Positions 44,814 to 55,278 are shown, counted from the stretch's first letter. The stretch is DNA of 64,000 nt from Marisediminitalea aggregata (GCF_900129565.1 NZ_FQWD01000008.1:1-64000); one strand, 5' to 3'. The notes: generated by a model from the sequence alone, not told the origin. A program made the numbers and translations.

Positions 44814-45653
44814 TTAGATTACGCCTAGCTCACGCAGACGTTCCTGCAAGTAAGATTCTGCAGTATATCGCTCCGACAGCACCACGTCCGGGCGTGGGTG
44901 AAGGAACAGTGGAAGCGAAATCCGTGAACGTGTCATATCGGCACCTTCAGGGTTGATCACGCGGTGGATCGTCGATGGATAATATCCGCCGCTGGCTTCT
45001 TGCAACATGTCACCAATGTTCACGATCAGCGTACCGAAATCACAAGGTACGTCCATCCAGGAACCGTCCTTACGCTGAACTTGCAAACCGGGTTCGTTAG
45101 CTGCTGGTAATACTGTTAGCAAATTAATATCGCCATGTGCAGCAGCGCGGATGGCATCCGGCTCTTCTTCGCCTTTCAGAGGCGGGTAGTGCAGTACGCG
45201 TAACAGCGTCTGACCACTGTCTTTGATCATATTTGGCAACGGCTGGCTAAAGTTAGCCTTTACGTCATCAGGCGCGTGCGCTTCTACCCAGCTCAGTAAT
45301 TCAGAGGCCAAATTAGTGGCTTTTTCGTAGTAATCCGCAAGCTGAGCTTTTAGATCCGGTGGGCATATACCCCAGGGATAATAGTGAAAGTATTCTTTAA
45401 TATCTTTCTTAGTGAAGCCTTTGGCAACTTCAGACACAGATTGTGGGAAATAACCATCCTGCGTGCCTTTGTTGTATTCGTACTCAAACTTAGCTTCGCT
45501 ATCAAAAAACGTCTGCCAGGTTTTATAAATATCGGTAACAACATGTTGCTCGATGGGGTGGTTTTTAAGTACACCAAATCCGGTCTCGTGTAATGATTTG
45601 GCAAATAACTCCGCAGCGTTATCTGCCTGGTAATCAACGGCGACTAAATTCAT
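44814..45653 (-). CDS. Isopenicillin-N-synthase-like 2-oxoglutarate/Fe(II) dioxygenase
   Basis: 279 residues. Fe ligands His and Asp in AAHGDINLLTVL, distal His in STIHRVINPE, and the 2-oxoglutarate-binding Arg-x-Ser in RSRISLPLFLHP. The N-terminal DIOX_N segment is FAKSLHETGFGVLKNHPIEQ. Cytoplasmic oxidase of unknown substrate; homologues are widespread in proteobacteria and are not antibiotic enzymes as such. Standing alone, with no biosynthetic cluster beside it. Confidence 0.9.
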   Translation of the reverse strand: MNLVAVDYQADNAAELFAKSLHETGFGVLKNHPIEQHVVTDIYKTWQTFFDSEAKFEYEYNKGTQDGYFPQSVSEVAKGFTKKDIKEYFHYYPWGICPPDLKAQLADYYEKATNLASELLSWVEAHAPDDVKANFSQPLPNMIKDSGQTLLRVLHYPPLKGEEEPDAIRAAAHGDINLLTVLPAANEPGLQVQRKDGSWMDVPCDFGTLIVNIGDMLQEASGGYYPSTIHRVINPEGADMTRSRISLPLFLHPRPDVVLSERYTAESYLQERLRELGVI

Positions 45654-45749
45654 TCTGTCTTCCTATCGTTATTTTTTACAGCCGCATTATAAAACGGCCG
45701 GGGAGGGCGGCAATGCCCTCCTGTTGACACAAATCAAGTCTGAGGGTTT

Positions 45750-46958
45750 TTACAACGACAAGTAAAAACCAGCCAGTGCTGCACTCATCAGGTTAGATAA
45801 GGTTGCAGCCAGAACCGCTTTCAGACCGAGTTGCGCAATTTCTTTACGTCGAGTTGGGGCCATAGCACCAATACCGCCCATTAATATGGCGATAGACGAT
45901 AAATTTGCAAATCCACACAGAGCAAAGGTAATAATGGCCTGGCTCAGTGGCGACAGGGCTTCTTTGGCGTCAATAAAGTCCAGGTATGCAATAAATTCGT
46001 TTACGACCAGTTTCTGACCGATAAAGCTACCTGCTGCCTGTGCTTCAGCCCACGGCACGCCAAGTGCCCAGGCCAGAGGCTGCAGAATAAAGCCGAGAAT
46101 TTGTTGAATGGTAAGTGACTCGATACCAAATAATTCCCCTGCCCAACCAATAACACCGTTCAGCATGGCGATTAAGGCAACAAAGGCCAGCAGCATAGCG
46201 CCTACATTTAATGCCAGTTGCAACCCCGACGCAGCGCCACTTGCAGCAGCATCAAACACGTTGGCGTAGTGGTTTTCCTGTTCCTGGGATTCGGTTAATT
46301 CATTATTCGGTGTTTCCGTTTCGGGTTGCATGATTTTGGCCATCAGCAATCCGCCCGGGGCCGCCATAAAACTCGCGGCCAGCAGGTACTTCAATTCTAC
46401 GCCCATGCCGGCGTATCCGGCCATTACCGAGCCTGCAATTGAAGCAAGGCCACCCACCATAATAGCGAACAGCTCAGAACGGGTCATTGTTGGTATGAAA
46501 GGACGAACGACTAACGGCGCTTCGGTTTGACCAACGAAGATGTTTGCCGCGGCTGACATGGACTCAGGGCGGCTGGTATTCAGGGCTTTTTGCAGTGCAC
46601 CACCAATAATTCGGATGATCCAGCTCATGATTTTCAGGTGATAGAGCACGGCAATTAACGAAGAGAAGAAGATAATGACGGGCAACACGTTAAACGCAAA
46701 AATGAAGCCCAGTGATTTGTCGCCGATCGGACCAAATACGAAGTTAATGCCGTCCTGACTGTAATCAATGATGTTTTGCACAAACACGGTTGTTTTAAGC
46801 AACAGTTGAATGCCTGGCTCAAAATACAGAATAAAAGCACCAATAATGGCTTGAATGGCAAAAGCACCGCCAACAGTGCGCCAATTTATCGAGCGGCGGT
46901 TGCTGGAGAACGCAAAAGCAATGGCTAACAACAGGGCGACGCCCAATAAACTGATCAT
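45750..46958 (-). CDS. nupC: Concentrative nucleoside transporter (NupC family)
   Basis: About 402 residues from the ATG at 46958 (AAGGGA upstream); a longer in-frame start would run into udk. The product begins directly with a membrane helix ([20 protein letters not shown]). CNT motifs: [20 protein letters not shown], the helical hairpin [34 protein letters not shown] and [20 protein letters not shown]. Ion-driven nucleoside uptake through the inner membrane. It begins 10 bases after udk, so import and phosphorylation of uridine/cytidine are encoded together. Confidence 0.94.
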   Translation of the reverse strand: MISLLGVALLLAIAFAFSSNRRSINWRTVGGAFAIQAIIGAFILYFEPGIQLLLKTTVFVQNIIDYSQDGINFVFGPIGDKSLGFIFAFNVLPVIIFFSSLIAVLYHLKIMSWIIRIIGGALQKALNTSRPESMSAAANIFVGQTEAPLVVRPFIPTMTRSELFAIMVGGLASIAGSVMAGYAGMGVELKYLLAASFMAAPGGLLMAKIMQPETETPNNELTESQEQENHYANVFDAAASGAASGLQLALNVGAMLLAFVALIAMLNGVIGWAGELFGIESLTIQQILGFILQPLAWALGVPWAEAQAAGSFIGQKLVVNEFIAYLDFIDAKEALSPLSQAIITFALCGFANLSSIAILMGGIGAMAPTRRKEIAQLGLKAVLAATLSNLMSAALAGFYLSL

Positions 46959-46968
46959 GTGTATTCCC

Positions 46969-47592
46969 TTACAGAAGTGCTTGCTGGATGTGAGACTTGA
47001 TGACATCCAAAGCGATTTGGTTTTTACCGCCTTGAGTTACCACGACGTCGGCCGTGAAGCGGCTGGGCTCAATAAACTGATGATACATAGGCTTCACGGT
47101 TGCTTCGTATTGCTTGGCGACGGATTCAATGCTTCTGCCACGCTCTTTAATGTCTCGCATCATGCGACGCATCAGACAAATGTCCAATGGGGTATCAATA
47201 AAGATTTTTACATCGTATAACGGTAGTAACTCTGGCCGCGCTAGCAACATAATGCCTTCAAGAATAATGACTGGTGCTGGCTGTAAACGCTTGGTTTTTG
47301 GCAGTCTGGTGTGGGTTTTGAAACAGTAGTTCGGGTAGTCAATCGGTTCACCATTGCGCAGTGCGCGCAGGTGCGCTTTCAGCAACTCGTGCTCAAACGC
47401 ATTGGGATGGTCGTAATTGTTCTTTTCGCGCTCTTCCATCGCCAAATGATCTTGCGCGCGATAATAATGATCTTCGCGTAAGATCTGTACCGGACGGCCT
47501 TGTTCCGAAAACGCGTTAATGAGATTTTCTGTGAATAATGACTTTCCAGAGCCTGAAGCACCAGAAATAGCAATGATTAAAGGTTGTTGCAT
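46969..47592 (-). CDS. udk: Uridine kinase
   Basis: 207 residues, near E. coli Udk (213). P-loop [14 protein letters not shown], then [32 protein letters not shown], and the catalytic region [20 protein letters not shown] and [18 protein letters not shown]. Phosphorylates uridine and cytidine to the monophosphates with ATP or GTP in the cytoplasm. First gene of the udk-nupC operon. The 274 bases upstream hold no gene. Confidence 0.95.
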   Translation of the reverse strand: MQQPLIIAISGASGSGKSLFTENLINAFSEQGRPVQILREDHYYRAQDHLAMEEREKNNYDHPNAFEHELLKAHLRALRNGEPIDYPNYCFKTHTRLPKTKRLQPAPVIILEGIMLLARPELLPLYDVKIFIDTPLDICLMRRMMRDIKERGRSIESVAKQYEATVKPMYHQFIEPSRFTADVVVTQGGKNQIALDVIKSHIQQALL

Positions 47593-47866
47593 TGTAGTTA
47601 CTGTCGTTTATTAGTAATTGAAAACATGCTGGTTTTTCGGCTACTGCCCAGATGGGGAGTGGGGTGCCAGGACCGGCCAGATTATATTTATGTCAACATA
47701 ATCGGCTAGTTTACCCTTAATATCGCTGATTCACCACTTTCTGTCGAGCTATAAAAAGCTGACCATTTGTTCAGGTTATCACTGTTCACACAACTTGAAA
47801 ACTGCTTAATTTAACTGCAGTCAGTTGAGGCTGTATACGATGGTTGTCAAATCAGTAGTAGTGGGA

Positions 47867-48838
47867 CTAGTCGCCAATCACTTCGATTTCATGTGCATAA
47901 AGACGTGGAAGCGCGTATGAATGCTGCTTGGAGCGAGAGCCTTCACCCTGTGCGCGTGGCGGGTAGTATTTTGCTTTTTCCTCACTGTACCCTGCAAACA
48001 CTTCATCCAGTGCAGCGCGAATTTCACTGAGGGTTTTGTCTAAATTCGCATTAAAGTCAGGTCGCTTACGCTTCGTGTGACCAAGATCCATCAGCCTGCC
48101 AAACGCTTTGTTTGCCTGATTGGTTAATTCTGGCGGAATATCTTTGTGGTGAAGCAATAATGCGTCGGGGTTATCGATGCAATAATGCAGCAGCGCGGTG
48201 TAAAAGCACAATGGTTTGTTTTGAAGTTGCACAGTGACGGCATTAATGCTGTTGCCTATGGTTTTGTCGTTCAAATTGATAACGAGTTTAGGCACGAGCG
48301 CGACTTTGGGTTCTTCTATAACAACCGGCTCAGCTTTTGGCGCTCTGCGCGTGGGTCTGATGTTCATCAGCACCGGCACCATGATCGCCGCCGCAAAAAA
48401 GGCCAAAGGACTAAACGCCAGGTAGCGGTATAAAGGCAACGACGCGACCTGAATTTGTACTGTTTGTTCAGAGTTTTGCAAGGTAATGGGGGTTAACCTG
48501 GCGTTCGCAAAATCAGCGGCGGTGTTATCTGCACTCACCGATTGAATTGAAACCAGGCAAATACCTGTCTCCGGTTCGGCCAGGGCTTTATTCAACCTGT
48601 TCAGATAATCCTTCAATGTGTATTGATTGGGTGGAGTATTCAATGTGCTGTTACCCACATCGAGGAACTGTAAATCCAGGCTGATTCTGCTTTGCAGCCT
48701 GTCGATGGTTTCATGTTCCGAGTAAAGTCTGGCCGATGCCTGCCCAAGAAATGCCCCTAGCTGAAAGACCAGAAACAGGAAGATAAATAACGCGGCTGCT
48801 TTAAACCCGTCTTCTGCGGTTAGGTTATAGGCTCTCAT
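47867..48838 (-). CDS. Membrane protein of unknown function, coupled to a binding protein gene
   Basis: 323 residues. Membrane helix at about 13-31 (AALFIFLFLVFQLGAFLG), a periplasmic domain of about 115 residues, second helix at about 150-165 (YRYLAFSPLAFFAAAIMVPV), then a cytoplasmic part of about 150 residues. Within the latter, LQNKPLCFYTALLHYCIDNP to NKAFGRLMDLGHTKRK has the look of a winged-helix or other regulatory fold, but I cannot assign it. The start overlaps the upstream gene by 4 bases (ATGA), so the two products likely work together: a periplasmic binding protein handing a signal to a membrane receiver. Confidence 0.75.
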   Translation of the reverse strand: MRAYNLTAEDGFKAAALFIFLFLVFQLGAFLGQASARLYSEHETIDRLQSRISLDLQFLDVGNSTLNTPPNQYTLKDYLNRLNKALAEPETGICLVSIQSVSADNTAADFANARLTPITLQNSEQTVQIQVASLPLYRYLAFSPLAFFAAAIMVPVLMNIRPTRRAPKAEPVVIEEPKVALVPKLVINLNDKTIGNSINAVTVQLQNKPLCFYTALLHYCIDNPDALLLHHKDIPPELTNQANKAFGRLMDLGHTKRKRPDFNANLDKTLSEIRAALDEVFAGYSEEKAKYYPPRAQGEGSRSKQHSYALPRLYAHEIEVIGD

Positions 48839-49692
48839 GATGCAGTACAGTCCCCTATCAGCTCGACATCGTGATAGTACTTTCTTGGGTGATTCGCCGA
48901 AATATCAGCAATGACCTGTTGTAGAGCACATCGCAAATCCGTGTTACGGGTTTGCATTTTTAAATACCAGCGCATGCCCGGCACACTATTTTCCAGCGAC
49001 GTAATATAATTGCGGGATAAGATCTCTTCGTCTCCCTTGCCCCAGTAGCTGGAAATAATATCAACTTCGCCTGCCAGCAAGGCGCCTCTTAGCTCCTGAT
49101 GCGAGTTATAGTAGAACAGCTTTATGTTGCTGTCGTTCAATCCCAACTGCTGCAGAATGGTTTTAGGCACAATGTGGCCGGAGCGGCTGCTGGGGTAGTC
49201 GAGAATACCGATGCGTTTTCCCAGCAGGTACTCTTTATTAAGGCGGGGTTTTTCCCTTAATGCAATAAAATAGGCACTGTAGTCGGGATGTGCTGCTATA
49301 TCGTCATAGTGATAAATCTGGTCGGCACCAAACGCCAGTACTACGTTACTTTTTACCAGTGTAAGTTCCGGTACCCCATGGTTGATATACCGGAATGTGT
49401 CAAAGTCATTGCGGCCAATCGTGATATTTACATTACCAAACTGACGCTGAACTACTTTATTGCCACACAATAATGGCAGCGCCATTTCTGCAATGGAACT
49501 CTCGGTTAAGTACACATTGAACGCTTCCTTATTACCTGAAAGCGGCGTTTCGCACGAGAGTTGGCTGGCTGTTTGAGGCGGAATTGCCGGTGAAGACTGA
49601 AAATTCTGAATAAAACCAACCAGCGCGCAGCATATAAAAATGAGCACGACCAATGTGGTCCTAATTGTTCTATTCAGTCGTATTGGGTGCAA
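48835..49692 (-). CDS. Membrane-anchored periplasmic binding-protein-like sensor component
   Basis: 285 residues from a TTG start (no better start is visible; weak ribosome site). One N-terminal hydrophobic helix (TLVVLIFICCALVGFIQNF) could be an uncleaved anchor. The remainder resembles phosphonate/NMT1-type binding folds: VVLAFGADQIYHYDDIAAHP, LLGKRIGILDYPSSRSGHIV, LLAGEVDIISSYWGKGDEE. Cysteines at CETPLSG, LLCGNK, LRCALQQ and IGDCTAS may form disulfides. No ABC transporter genes are present, which favours sensing over uptake. It is translationally coupled to the membrane protein gene at 47867-48838. Confidence 0.75.
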   Translation of the reverse strand: MHPIRLNRTIRTTLVVLIFICCALVGFIQNFQSSPAIPPQTASQLSCETPLSGNKEAFNVYLTESSIAEMALPLLCGNKVVQRQFGNVNITIGRNDFDTFRYINHGVPELTLVKSNVVLAFGADQIYHYDDIAAHPDYSAYFIALREKPRLNKEYLLGKRIGILDYPSSRSGHIVPKTILQQLGLNDSNIKLFYYNSHQELRGALLAGEVDIISSYWGKGDEEILSRNYITSLENSVPGMRWYLKMQTRNTDLRCALQQVIADISANHPRKYYHDVELIGDCTAS

Positions 49693-50186
49693 AAGAATTT
49701 TCGCTTAGTTTTACTTATTGGGCCAATTTGACCAGTTAACGTTATTTATTGCAACAAATAAGTTTACTTTAAAAGATTAATTTACTGTTTTTATTGGGAT
49801 TTGTATAAATAACTTTGAATTGGCTTAACCGCTGTTTATTCGTTGTGGTTGTGCGAAAAATATACCCGGGCTTGTGAGCAGGGCCGAGGGTTCCTATAAG
49901 CTCAGTAAAACTTTGACCGTTTGTTCAGGAAAAAATAAAAATACTAAGCGTTGTCAGTTCATTATGAAATGCAACCGGAACAGATTTGTCATATTGCTGA
50001 AACAATAATAATGAACAATCTCGGCCCGATTTACGCTTTTACGGATAACTTAAAATCACTGTCGTTTTACTGACAGTGAGAAAAACAAATTGGCTTTATA
50101 CGTAGACCACGGTAACCAACAGTAGTTCCGGAGATGCGGGTAAAGACAGACGCCTAATGAATATATAATGCATGGGAAACACACTA
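49693..50186. other. AT-rich leader region between the binding-protein gene and the TonB-dependent receptor gene
   Basis: No gene is seen. TGACCGTTTGTTCAGG at 49914-49929 nearly repeats TGACCATTTGTTCAGG at 47760-47775, upstream of udk (15 of 16 bases). A promoter for the receptor gene is expected here but I cannot place it with confidence. Confidence 0.4.
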
Positions 50187-53100
50187 ATGATGACAAAATC
50201 TAAGTTAAATCGCGTCGCGATAGCGGTAGCGATGTCTGTTGGCCTTTCAGCTGCAGCAATCGCGCAAGAAACGTCTTCTTCAATAAAAGGGACTTTAGTT
50301 GGTCCTATGGGTAATCCTGCTGCGGGTACAACGGTAACGATTACCCACATGCCTTCAGGTTCATCAAAAGTTATTACACTTGGTGCGAACGGTCAATTCA
50401 GCCTTCAAGGCTTGCGTGTAGGTGGTCCTTACACGATTGAATTAGATTCAGATAAGTTCGACGATAAAACCATTAGCGATGTTTATTTGCAGCTAGGTGA
50501 GCCACTGGTATTGAATCTGGCACTGACTGATGACGCCAGCATGGAGCGTATTGAAGTAACGGCTTCGCAAATTGGCTCAAACGTTTTTGGCCAAAAAAGT
50601 CCTGCTTCTATTTTCGATTTAGACGATATTCAGAGTGCTCCTGCAGCCAATCGTGACCTAAAAGATATCGTGCGTTTAGATCCACGTATCAGCATTTCCG
50701 AAAGTGACGGCGAAGAAGCTATCATTTGTGGTGGTGGTAACCCACGCTTTAGCTCACTGACTGTTGACGGCGTGCGTATGAACGACAGTTTTGGTTTAAA
50801 CCAAAACGGTTACCCAACTGTTAGAATGCCATTTTCGTTTGATGCTATCGATCAGGTGGCTGTAGAGTTGGCACCTTTTGACGTGCAATACGGTGGTTTT
50901 ACAGCGTGTAACATCAACGCAGTAACTAAGTCTGGTACTAATGAAGTACACGGAAGTGTGTTCTTTGATTATACCAGTGATTCACTAATGGGCGACAAGG
51001 TAGAAGATACTGATGTTAATACCGGCGACTTTACTGAAAAACGTTACGGCGTAAACGTTGGTTTCCCTTTAATCAAAGACGAGCTGTTTTTCTTTGGTGC
51101 GTATGAAAAACTTGAAGGAGCACAAATCTTTTCTTACGGACCTTTTGGTAACCAGGTATCTCAAGAAGACTTAGATCGTATTCGTCAGATTGCAGCCGAC
51201 GTTTATGATTACGATATCGGTGGCATGCCGGGTTCAATGCCGGTTGAAGATGAAAAAGTACTGGTTAAACTAGACTGGAACATCAACGATAATCACCGCG
51301 CCTCTTTAGTTTATAACTACAATGATGGCTTCCGTATCGACCAGTCGGATGATTACTCTACTGCGTTGTCATTGAGCAGCCATTTTTATGAAGTTGGCGC
51401 GAAACTAAATTCAACCGTTGCGTCACTTTATTCAGACTGGTCTGACAATTTCTCAACTGAAGTGCGTCTAGGAAAAATCAGTTTAACAAACCGTCAAAAC
51501 TCGTTAGATAAAGACAGTGGCTTTGGTGAAGTCCGTATTGACCGCGTTAACGGTGCTGATGTGTATATCGGTCCGGATGACTCTCGTCAATCTAATGAAA
51601 TGGACTGGAACAGCAGTACTGCTAAGATTGCTGGTACTTATTACTTTGACAATCACACTGTTACTGCGGGTTTCGAGTGGGAATCTCTGGAAGCCTTTAA
51701 CTTATTCATGCAGCACACCATCGGTGAGTATCGTTTTGATACTATTGATGATTTTGAAAACGGCCGGGTTGACGATATTTATTACAACAACTCTGCAGGT
51801 ACAAACAATCCTTCGGATGCCGCACAACGCTTTACTTATGAGACTCAAACTTTCTATATACAGGATGAGTGGGTTATTGATGACCTGACACTTTTGTTTG
51901 GTCTGCGTTACGACAAGTACACAAGCGACGATAAGCCTAAATACAATGAAGTGTTTGCTAACCGGTATGGCTTCGACAATACCGCAACCTTTGATGGGAT
52001 AGATTTATTACAACCACGCTTTGGTTTTAACTACGTGCTGAATGACAGCATGGAATTGCGCGGTGGCGTTGGCTTGTATTCTGGTGGTAACCCGAACGTT
52101 TGGTTGTCTAACTCATTCTCAAATGATGGTATTACCAACATCGATACTTATCGAAGTGACTTTTACCTGTTTGACGAAAATGGCGTAAACGTTCCAATTT
52201 CTGGTGACGGTCGTCTGATTTACAATCCTATCCAGGAAATGTATGACCAAGTTGCTAATGCTAATCCGTCTTTAGGTGATGAGCCTTCAACTAACGCGGT
52301 CGATCCTAACTTCGAAATCCCTAGTGAATATAAGTTTAACTTAGGCTTTACATGGGTAACTGAAGATGACTATACCTTCCAAGCTGATATTTTGCACAGC
52401 CAAAAACGAGACAGCGCGCAAATTGTCAACGTTGGTTATGACACTGAAAATGTGACTTATGCAGCTGACGGTCGACCTATTTATGATTATATTCAGGTTG
52501 GTTCTGATAGCGATGGCGACCCGGTTTTCCGCAGCTTCCGTAAGAGTGACCTAGTATTAACCAATGCTGCTCAGGATGGTAAATCGACCACCATTTCAGT
52601 TGCAGCTGACAAGACATATGACTTTGGCCTTAGCGTAAACGTTGGTTATGCGTATAACAAGTCTGAAGACGTAACGCCTATGGCAAGTTCTGTTGCGTAC
52701 TCAAACTTTACTAACTTTGCATCATCTGATCCATTGAACCCTGGTCTGGCGACTTCTAACTACGAAGTTCCACACCGTTTCACGTTCAATTTCCGTTACT
52801 CTGCTGAGTTTATCGATGGTTACAAAACGAGCTTCTCACTGTTTGGTTCACGCCAGAAAGGTCGTCCATTCTCGTATACCTTTGACAGCATAAACATTGG
52901 TGAAGCACAGTACGGTACGGATAATGCGTTGCTATACATTCCAGAAGTAGACGATCCAATTGTAACCTATGCAGATGGTTTCAACCTGGATGAGTTTAAT
53001 GCATTCATCGACAGTGCAGGCCTTGCTCGCGGTCAAATCGCTGGCAGAAACTCACAAAATGCCCGTTGGTACACTCGTGTTGATTTCAGAATCGATCAAC

Positions 53101-53354
53101 AGCTGCCAGGGTTCATGGAAGGGCACAAAGCGAACGCGTACTTCATTATTAAGAATGTTGGCAATTTCCTGAATGATGACTGGGGCGTACGCCGCATTGG
53201 TCCATTCGTGTCTGCACCAGTCCTCGATGCTTCTTTGAACAGCGACGGAACTTATACTTTCAATGAGTTCTTAAGCGGTAATACAAACCAGAATGGTTTC
53301 TTTACAGAGCAGTCTCTGTGGCAAATCCGCATGGGTGTTAAATACAGCTTCTAA
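50187..53354 (+). CDS. Oar-like TonB-dependent outer-membrane receptor
   Basis: About 1055 residues. I chose the ATG at 50187, with GGGA at a fitting distance; the in-frame ATG at 50172 has no ribosome site. Signal peptide to AAAIAQ, then a carboxypeptidase-regulatory-like beta domain (about 30-110; SSIKGTLVGPMGNPAAGTTV), plug domain (about 125-250; GGNPRFSSLTVDGVRMNDSF; VQYGGFTACNINAVTKSGTN) and a 22-strand-type barrel ending in Phe (QIRMGVKYSF). Oar-type receptors import large or polymeric substrates with energy from TonB. The substrate is unknown. It ends 27 bases before a strong bidirectional terminator. Confidence 0.93.
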   Translation: MMTKSKLNRVAIAVAMSVGLSAAAIAQETSSSIKGTLVGPMGNPAAGTTVTITHMPSGSSKVITLGANGQFSLQGLRVGGPYTIELDSDKFDDKTISDVYLQLGEPLVLNLALTDDASMERIEVTASQIGSNVFGQKSPASIFDLDDIQSAPAANRDLKDIVRLDPRISISESDGEEAIICGGGNPRFSSLTVDGVRMNDSFGLNQNGYPTVRMPFSFDAIDQVAVELAPFDVQYGGFTACNINAVTKSGTNEVHGSVFFDYTSDSLMGDKVEDTDVNTGDFTEKRYGVNVGFPLIKDELFFFGAYEKLEGAQIFSYGPFGNQVSQEDLDRIRQIAADVYDYDIGGMPGSMPVEDEKVLVKLDWNINDNHRASLVYNYNDGFRIDQSDDYSTALSLSSHFYEVGAKLNSTVASLYSDWSDNFSTEVRLGKISLTNRQNSLDKDSGFGEVRIDRVNGADVYIGPDDSRQSNEMDWNSSTAKIAGTYYFDNHTVTAGFEWESLEAFNLFMQHTIGEYRFDTIDDFENGRVDDIYYNNSAGTNNPSDAAQRFTYETQTFYIQDEWVIDDLTLLFGLRYDKYTSDDKPKYNEVFANRYGFDNTATFDGIDLLQPRFGFNYVLNDSMELRGGVGLYSGGNPNVWLSNSFSNDGITNIDTYRSDFYLFDENGVNVPISGDGRLIYNPIQEMYDQVANANPSLGDEPSTNAVDPNFEIPSEYKFNLGFTWVTEDDYTFQADILHSQKRDSAQIVNVGYDTENVTYAADGRPIYDYIQVGSDSDGDPVFRSFRKSDLVLTNAAQDGKSTTISVAADKTYDFGLSVNVGYAYNKSEDVTPMASSVAYSNFTNFASSDPLNPGLATSNYEVPHRFTFNFRYSAEFIDGYKTSFSLFGSRQKGRPFSYTFDSINIGEAQYGTDNALLYIPEVDDPIVTYADGFNLDEFNAFIDSAGLARGQIAGRNSQNARWYTRVDFRIDQQLPGFMEGHKANAYFIIKNVGNFLNDDWGVRRIGPFVSAPVLDASLNSDGTYTFNEFLSGNTNQNGFFTEQSLWQIRMGVKYSF

Positions 53355-53380
53355 GCGCAGCTTTATAAGTTGAAACATTA

Positions 53381-53414
53381 AAAAACCCCGCTGATGCGGG
53401 GTTTTTTGTTTTTA
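53381..53414. terminator. Bidirectional terminator between the receptor gene and argR
   Basis: AAAAACCCCGC / GCGGGGTTTTT stem with a TGAT loop and T-runs on both strands; serves both convergent genes. Confidence 0.93.
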
Positions 53415-53464
53415 TGCTTAATTCGACAAGACTGGCAATCGGTCCGTTGTCTGACGCGCTAGAA

Positions 53465-53929
53465 TCAGACATTCTCGAACAAGTCTTCTACGCGTTGTCG
53501 TAAATCTTCAATTTTGGTGACATCCGCGGGCGCGATAAAAATCGTGTCATCACCTGCTATGGTGCCTAATACACCGTCCTTTTTACTCAACGAGTCCAGC
53601 AGGCGTGCAATGAGCTGTGCTGCACCAGGGCTGGTTCGAATAATCACCATGACATTGTTATGCACAATATCTAACACCAGCTGTTTCAGCGGGCTTTTGG
53701 CCGTAGGCATACCTAATTCAGGGGGTAAGCAATACACCATGTCACCACGCGCGTTGCGGGTACGTACCGCACCAAACTTGCTGAGCATTCGCGATATTTT
53801 ACTTTGGCTGATATTGCTAAAGCCCTGATGCTTCAATCCGTCGACAATTTCGCCCTGCGAGCCGTAACTTTCGGCTTTCAGAATCTCTTTGAATGCTTTA
53901 ATGAGTTCTTCTTGTTTTTGACTAGCCAT
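53465..53929 (-). CDS. argR: Arginine repressor
   Basis: 154 residues from the ATG at 53929; an in-frame GTG two codons earlier lies inside the ribosome site AGGTGAAT. N-terminal winged helix-turn-helix (about 1-75; [20 protein letters not shown] then [17 protein letters not shown]) and C-terminal hexamerisation and arginine-binding domain with [13 protein letters not shown], whose Asp-Asp binds L-arginine. Represses arginine synthesis genes. Divergent from mdh, the usual gene order in gammaproteobacteria. A putative ARG-box pair lies between them. Confidence 0.97.
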   Translation of the reverse strand: MASQKQEELIKAFKEILKAESYGSQGEIVDGLKHQGFSNISQSKISRMLSKFGAVRTRNARGDMVYCLPPELGMPTAKSPLKQLVLDIVHNNVMVIIRTSPGAAQLIARLLDSLSKKDGVLGTIAGDDTIFIAPADVTKIEDLRQRVEDLFENV

Positions 53930-54101
53930 ATTCACCTGTCGTTAAATCATTACAATTACTGGCGTCTGAATTATTTTTCGGCTTGCCAGTTAGCTTGGTG
54001 TATACTCTTGCAGGCGAATTTGCTTTGCCGCTCATCTGCGCTGTCGCCTGATACAATTTTAACCTTGTATAGTGCCACAACGCGCATGAAATTACAAATA
54101 A

Positions 54102-54140
54102 AATGCATATTTATGCAGTTATTTTGAATATAACTCTGAG
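54102..54140. promoter_or_regulatory. Putative ARG-box pair between argR and mdh
   Basis: Box 1 at 54102-54119 centres on TGCATATTTATGCA, a perfect palindrome close to the ArgR half-sites. After exactly 3 bases, box 2 (54123-54140) has a consensus left half TGAATATAA and a poor right half. ArgR hexamers bind such box pairs spaced by 2-3 bases, so autoregulation of argR is likely. Confidence 0.6.
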
Positions 54141-54249
54141 ATTCACCCAATCTTCTTCCATAAGACCAATAGGTGATTGAGTTTTTTGTCGACATGAATT
54201 AGTGTGTCGAGCCGTTATTAAACGTGATTCTTTCCATAGGAGAAATGGT

Positions 54250-55188
54250 ATGAAAGTAGCCGTGTTAGGTGCTGCCGGTGGTATTGGTCAGGCGCTGTCA
54301 TTATTGTTAAAAACACAATTGCCAGCAGGTTCTGAACTGTCTTTGTACGACGTTGCGCCAGTTGTTCCTGGTGTAGCTGTTGATTTAAGCCACATCCCAA
54401 CTGCAGTAAAAGTAACCGGTCACGGTAAAGACGACCTGGCGGAAGCACTGACTGGTTGTGACATCGTGCTGATCCCAGCTGGCGTACCTCGTAAGCCTGG
54501 TATGGATCGTTCAGACCTGTTTAATATCAATGCTGGTATCGTTAAAGCTTTGGTTGAAGGCATCGCAGACAACTGCCCTGATGCATGTACTTGTATCATC
54601 ACAAACCCTGTGAACACCACAGTAGCGATTGCTGCTGAAACGTTGAAAGCCAAAGGCGTATACAACAAGAACAAACTGTTCGGTGTGACTACGCTTGACG
54701 TTATCCGCGCAGAAACGTTTGTTGCTGACCTGAAAGGTCTTGATCCAGCGAACACGCACGTGCCTGTAATCGGTGGTCACTCTGGTACGACTATTCTGCC
54801 TCTGCTGTCTCAGGTGGAAGGCGTTGAATTCTCTGACGACGAAGTTGCTTCACTGACTACACGTATCCAGAACGCGGGTACCGAAGTTGTTGAAGCCAAG
54901 GCGGGTGGCGGTTCTGCTACATTGTCTATGGGTCAGGCTGCTGCACGCTTCTGTCTGTCTCTGGTTGCTGCTATGCAAGGTGACAACGTGGTTGAGTACA
55001 CTTACGTACAAACCGACGACAGCGACGACGCTGCATTCTTCTCTCACCCAGTGCGTTTAGGTGCGAACGGTGTTGAAGAAATCCTGCCTTACGGCGAGCT
55101 GAGTGCTTTCGAACAGAAAGCAAAAGACGACATGCTGGAAGGTCTGCGTGGCGATATCAAAATTGGTGTTGAGTTCGTAAACGGTTAA
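54250..55188 (+). CDS. mdh: Malate dehydrogenase
   Basis: 312 residues from the ATG at 54250, which follows AGGAGA; identical in length to E. coli Mdh. NAD site [15 protein letters not shown], substrate arginines in [33 protein letters not shown], and the catalytic His in [16 protein letters not shown]. Oxidises malate to oxaloacetate in the citric acid cycle. Monocistronic and ended by a strong terminator shared with ppc. Oxaloacetate links it functionally to the convergent ppc gene. Confidence 0.99.
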   Translation: MKVAVLGAAGGIGQALSLLLKTQLPAGSELSLYDVAPVVPGVAVDLSHIPTAVKVTGHGKDDLAEALTGCDIVLIPAGVPRKPGMDRSDLFNINAGIVKALVEGIADNCPDACTCIITNPVNTTVAIAAETLKAKGVYNKNKLFGVTTLDVIRAETFVADLKGLDPANTHVPVIGGHSGTTILPLLSQVEGVEFSDDEVASLTTRIQNAGTEVVEAKAGGGSATLSMGQAAARFCLSLVAAMQGDNVVEYTYVQTDDSDDAAFFSHPVRLGANGVEEILPYGELSAFEQKAKDDMLEGLRGDIKIGVEFVNG

Positions 55189-55213
55189 TTGCCGACTCGA
55201 AATCTTATCCATT

Positions 55214-55240
55214 AAAAAAGCCGGCGATGCCGGCTTTTTT
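55214..55240. terminator. Bidirectional terminator between mdh and ppc
   Basis: AAAAAAGCCGGC / GCCGGCTTTTTT perfect stem with a GAT loop; T-runs on both strands. Confidence 0.93.
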
Positions 55241-55278
55241 GTATCTTATGGCCAGGTAAATGGCCTTCGAAACACAGG

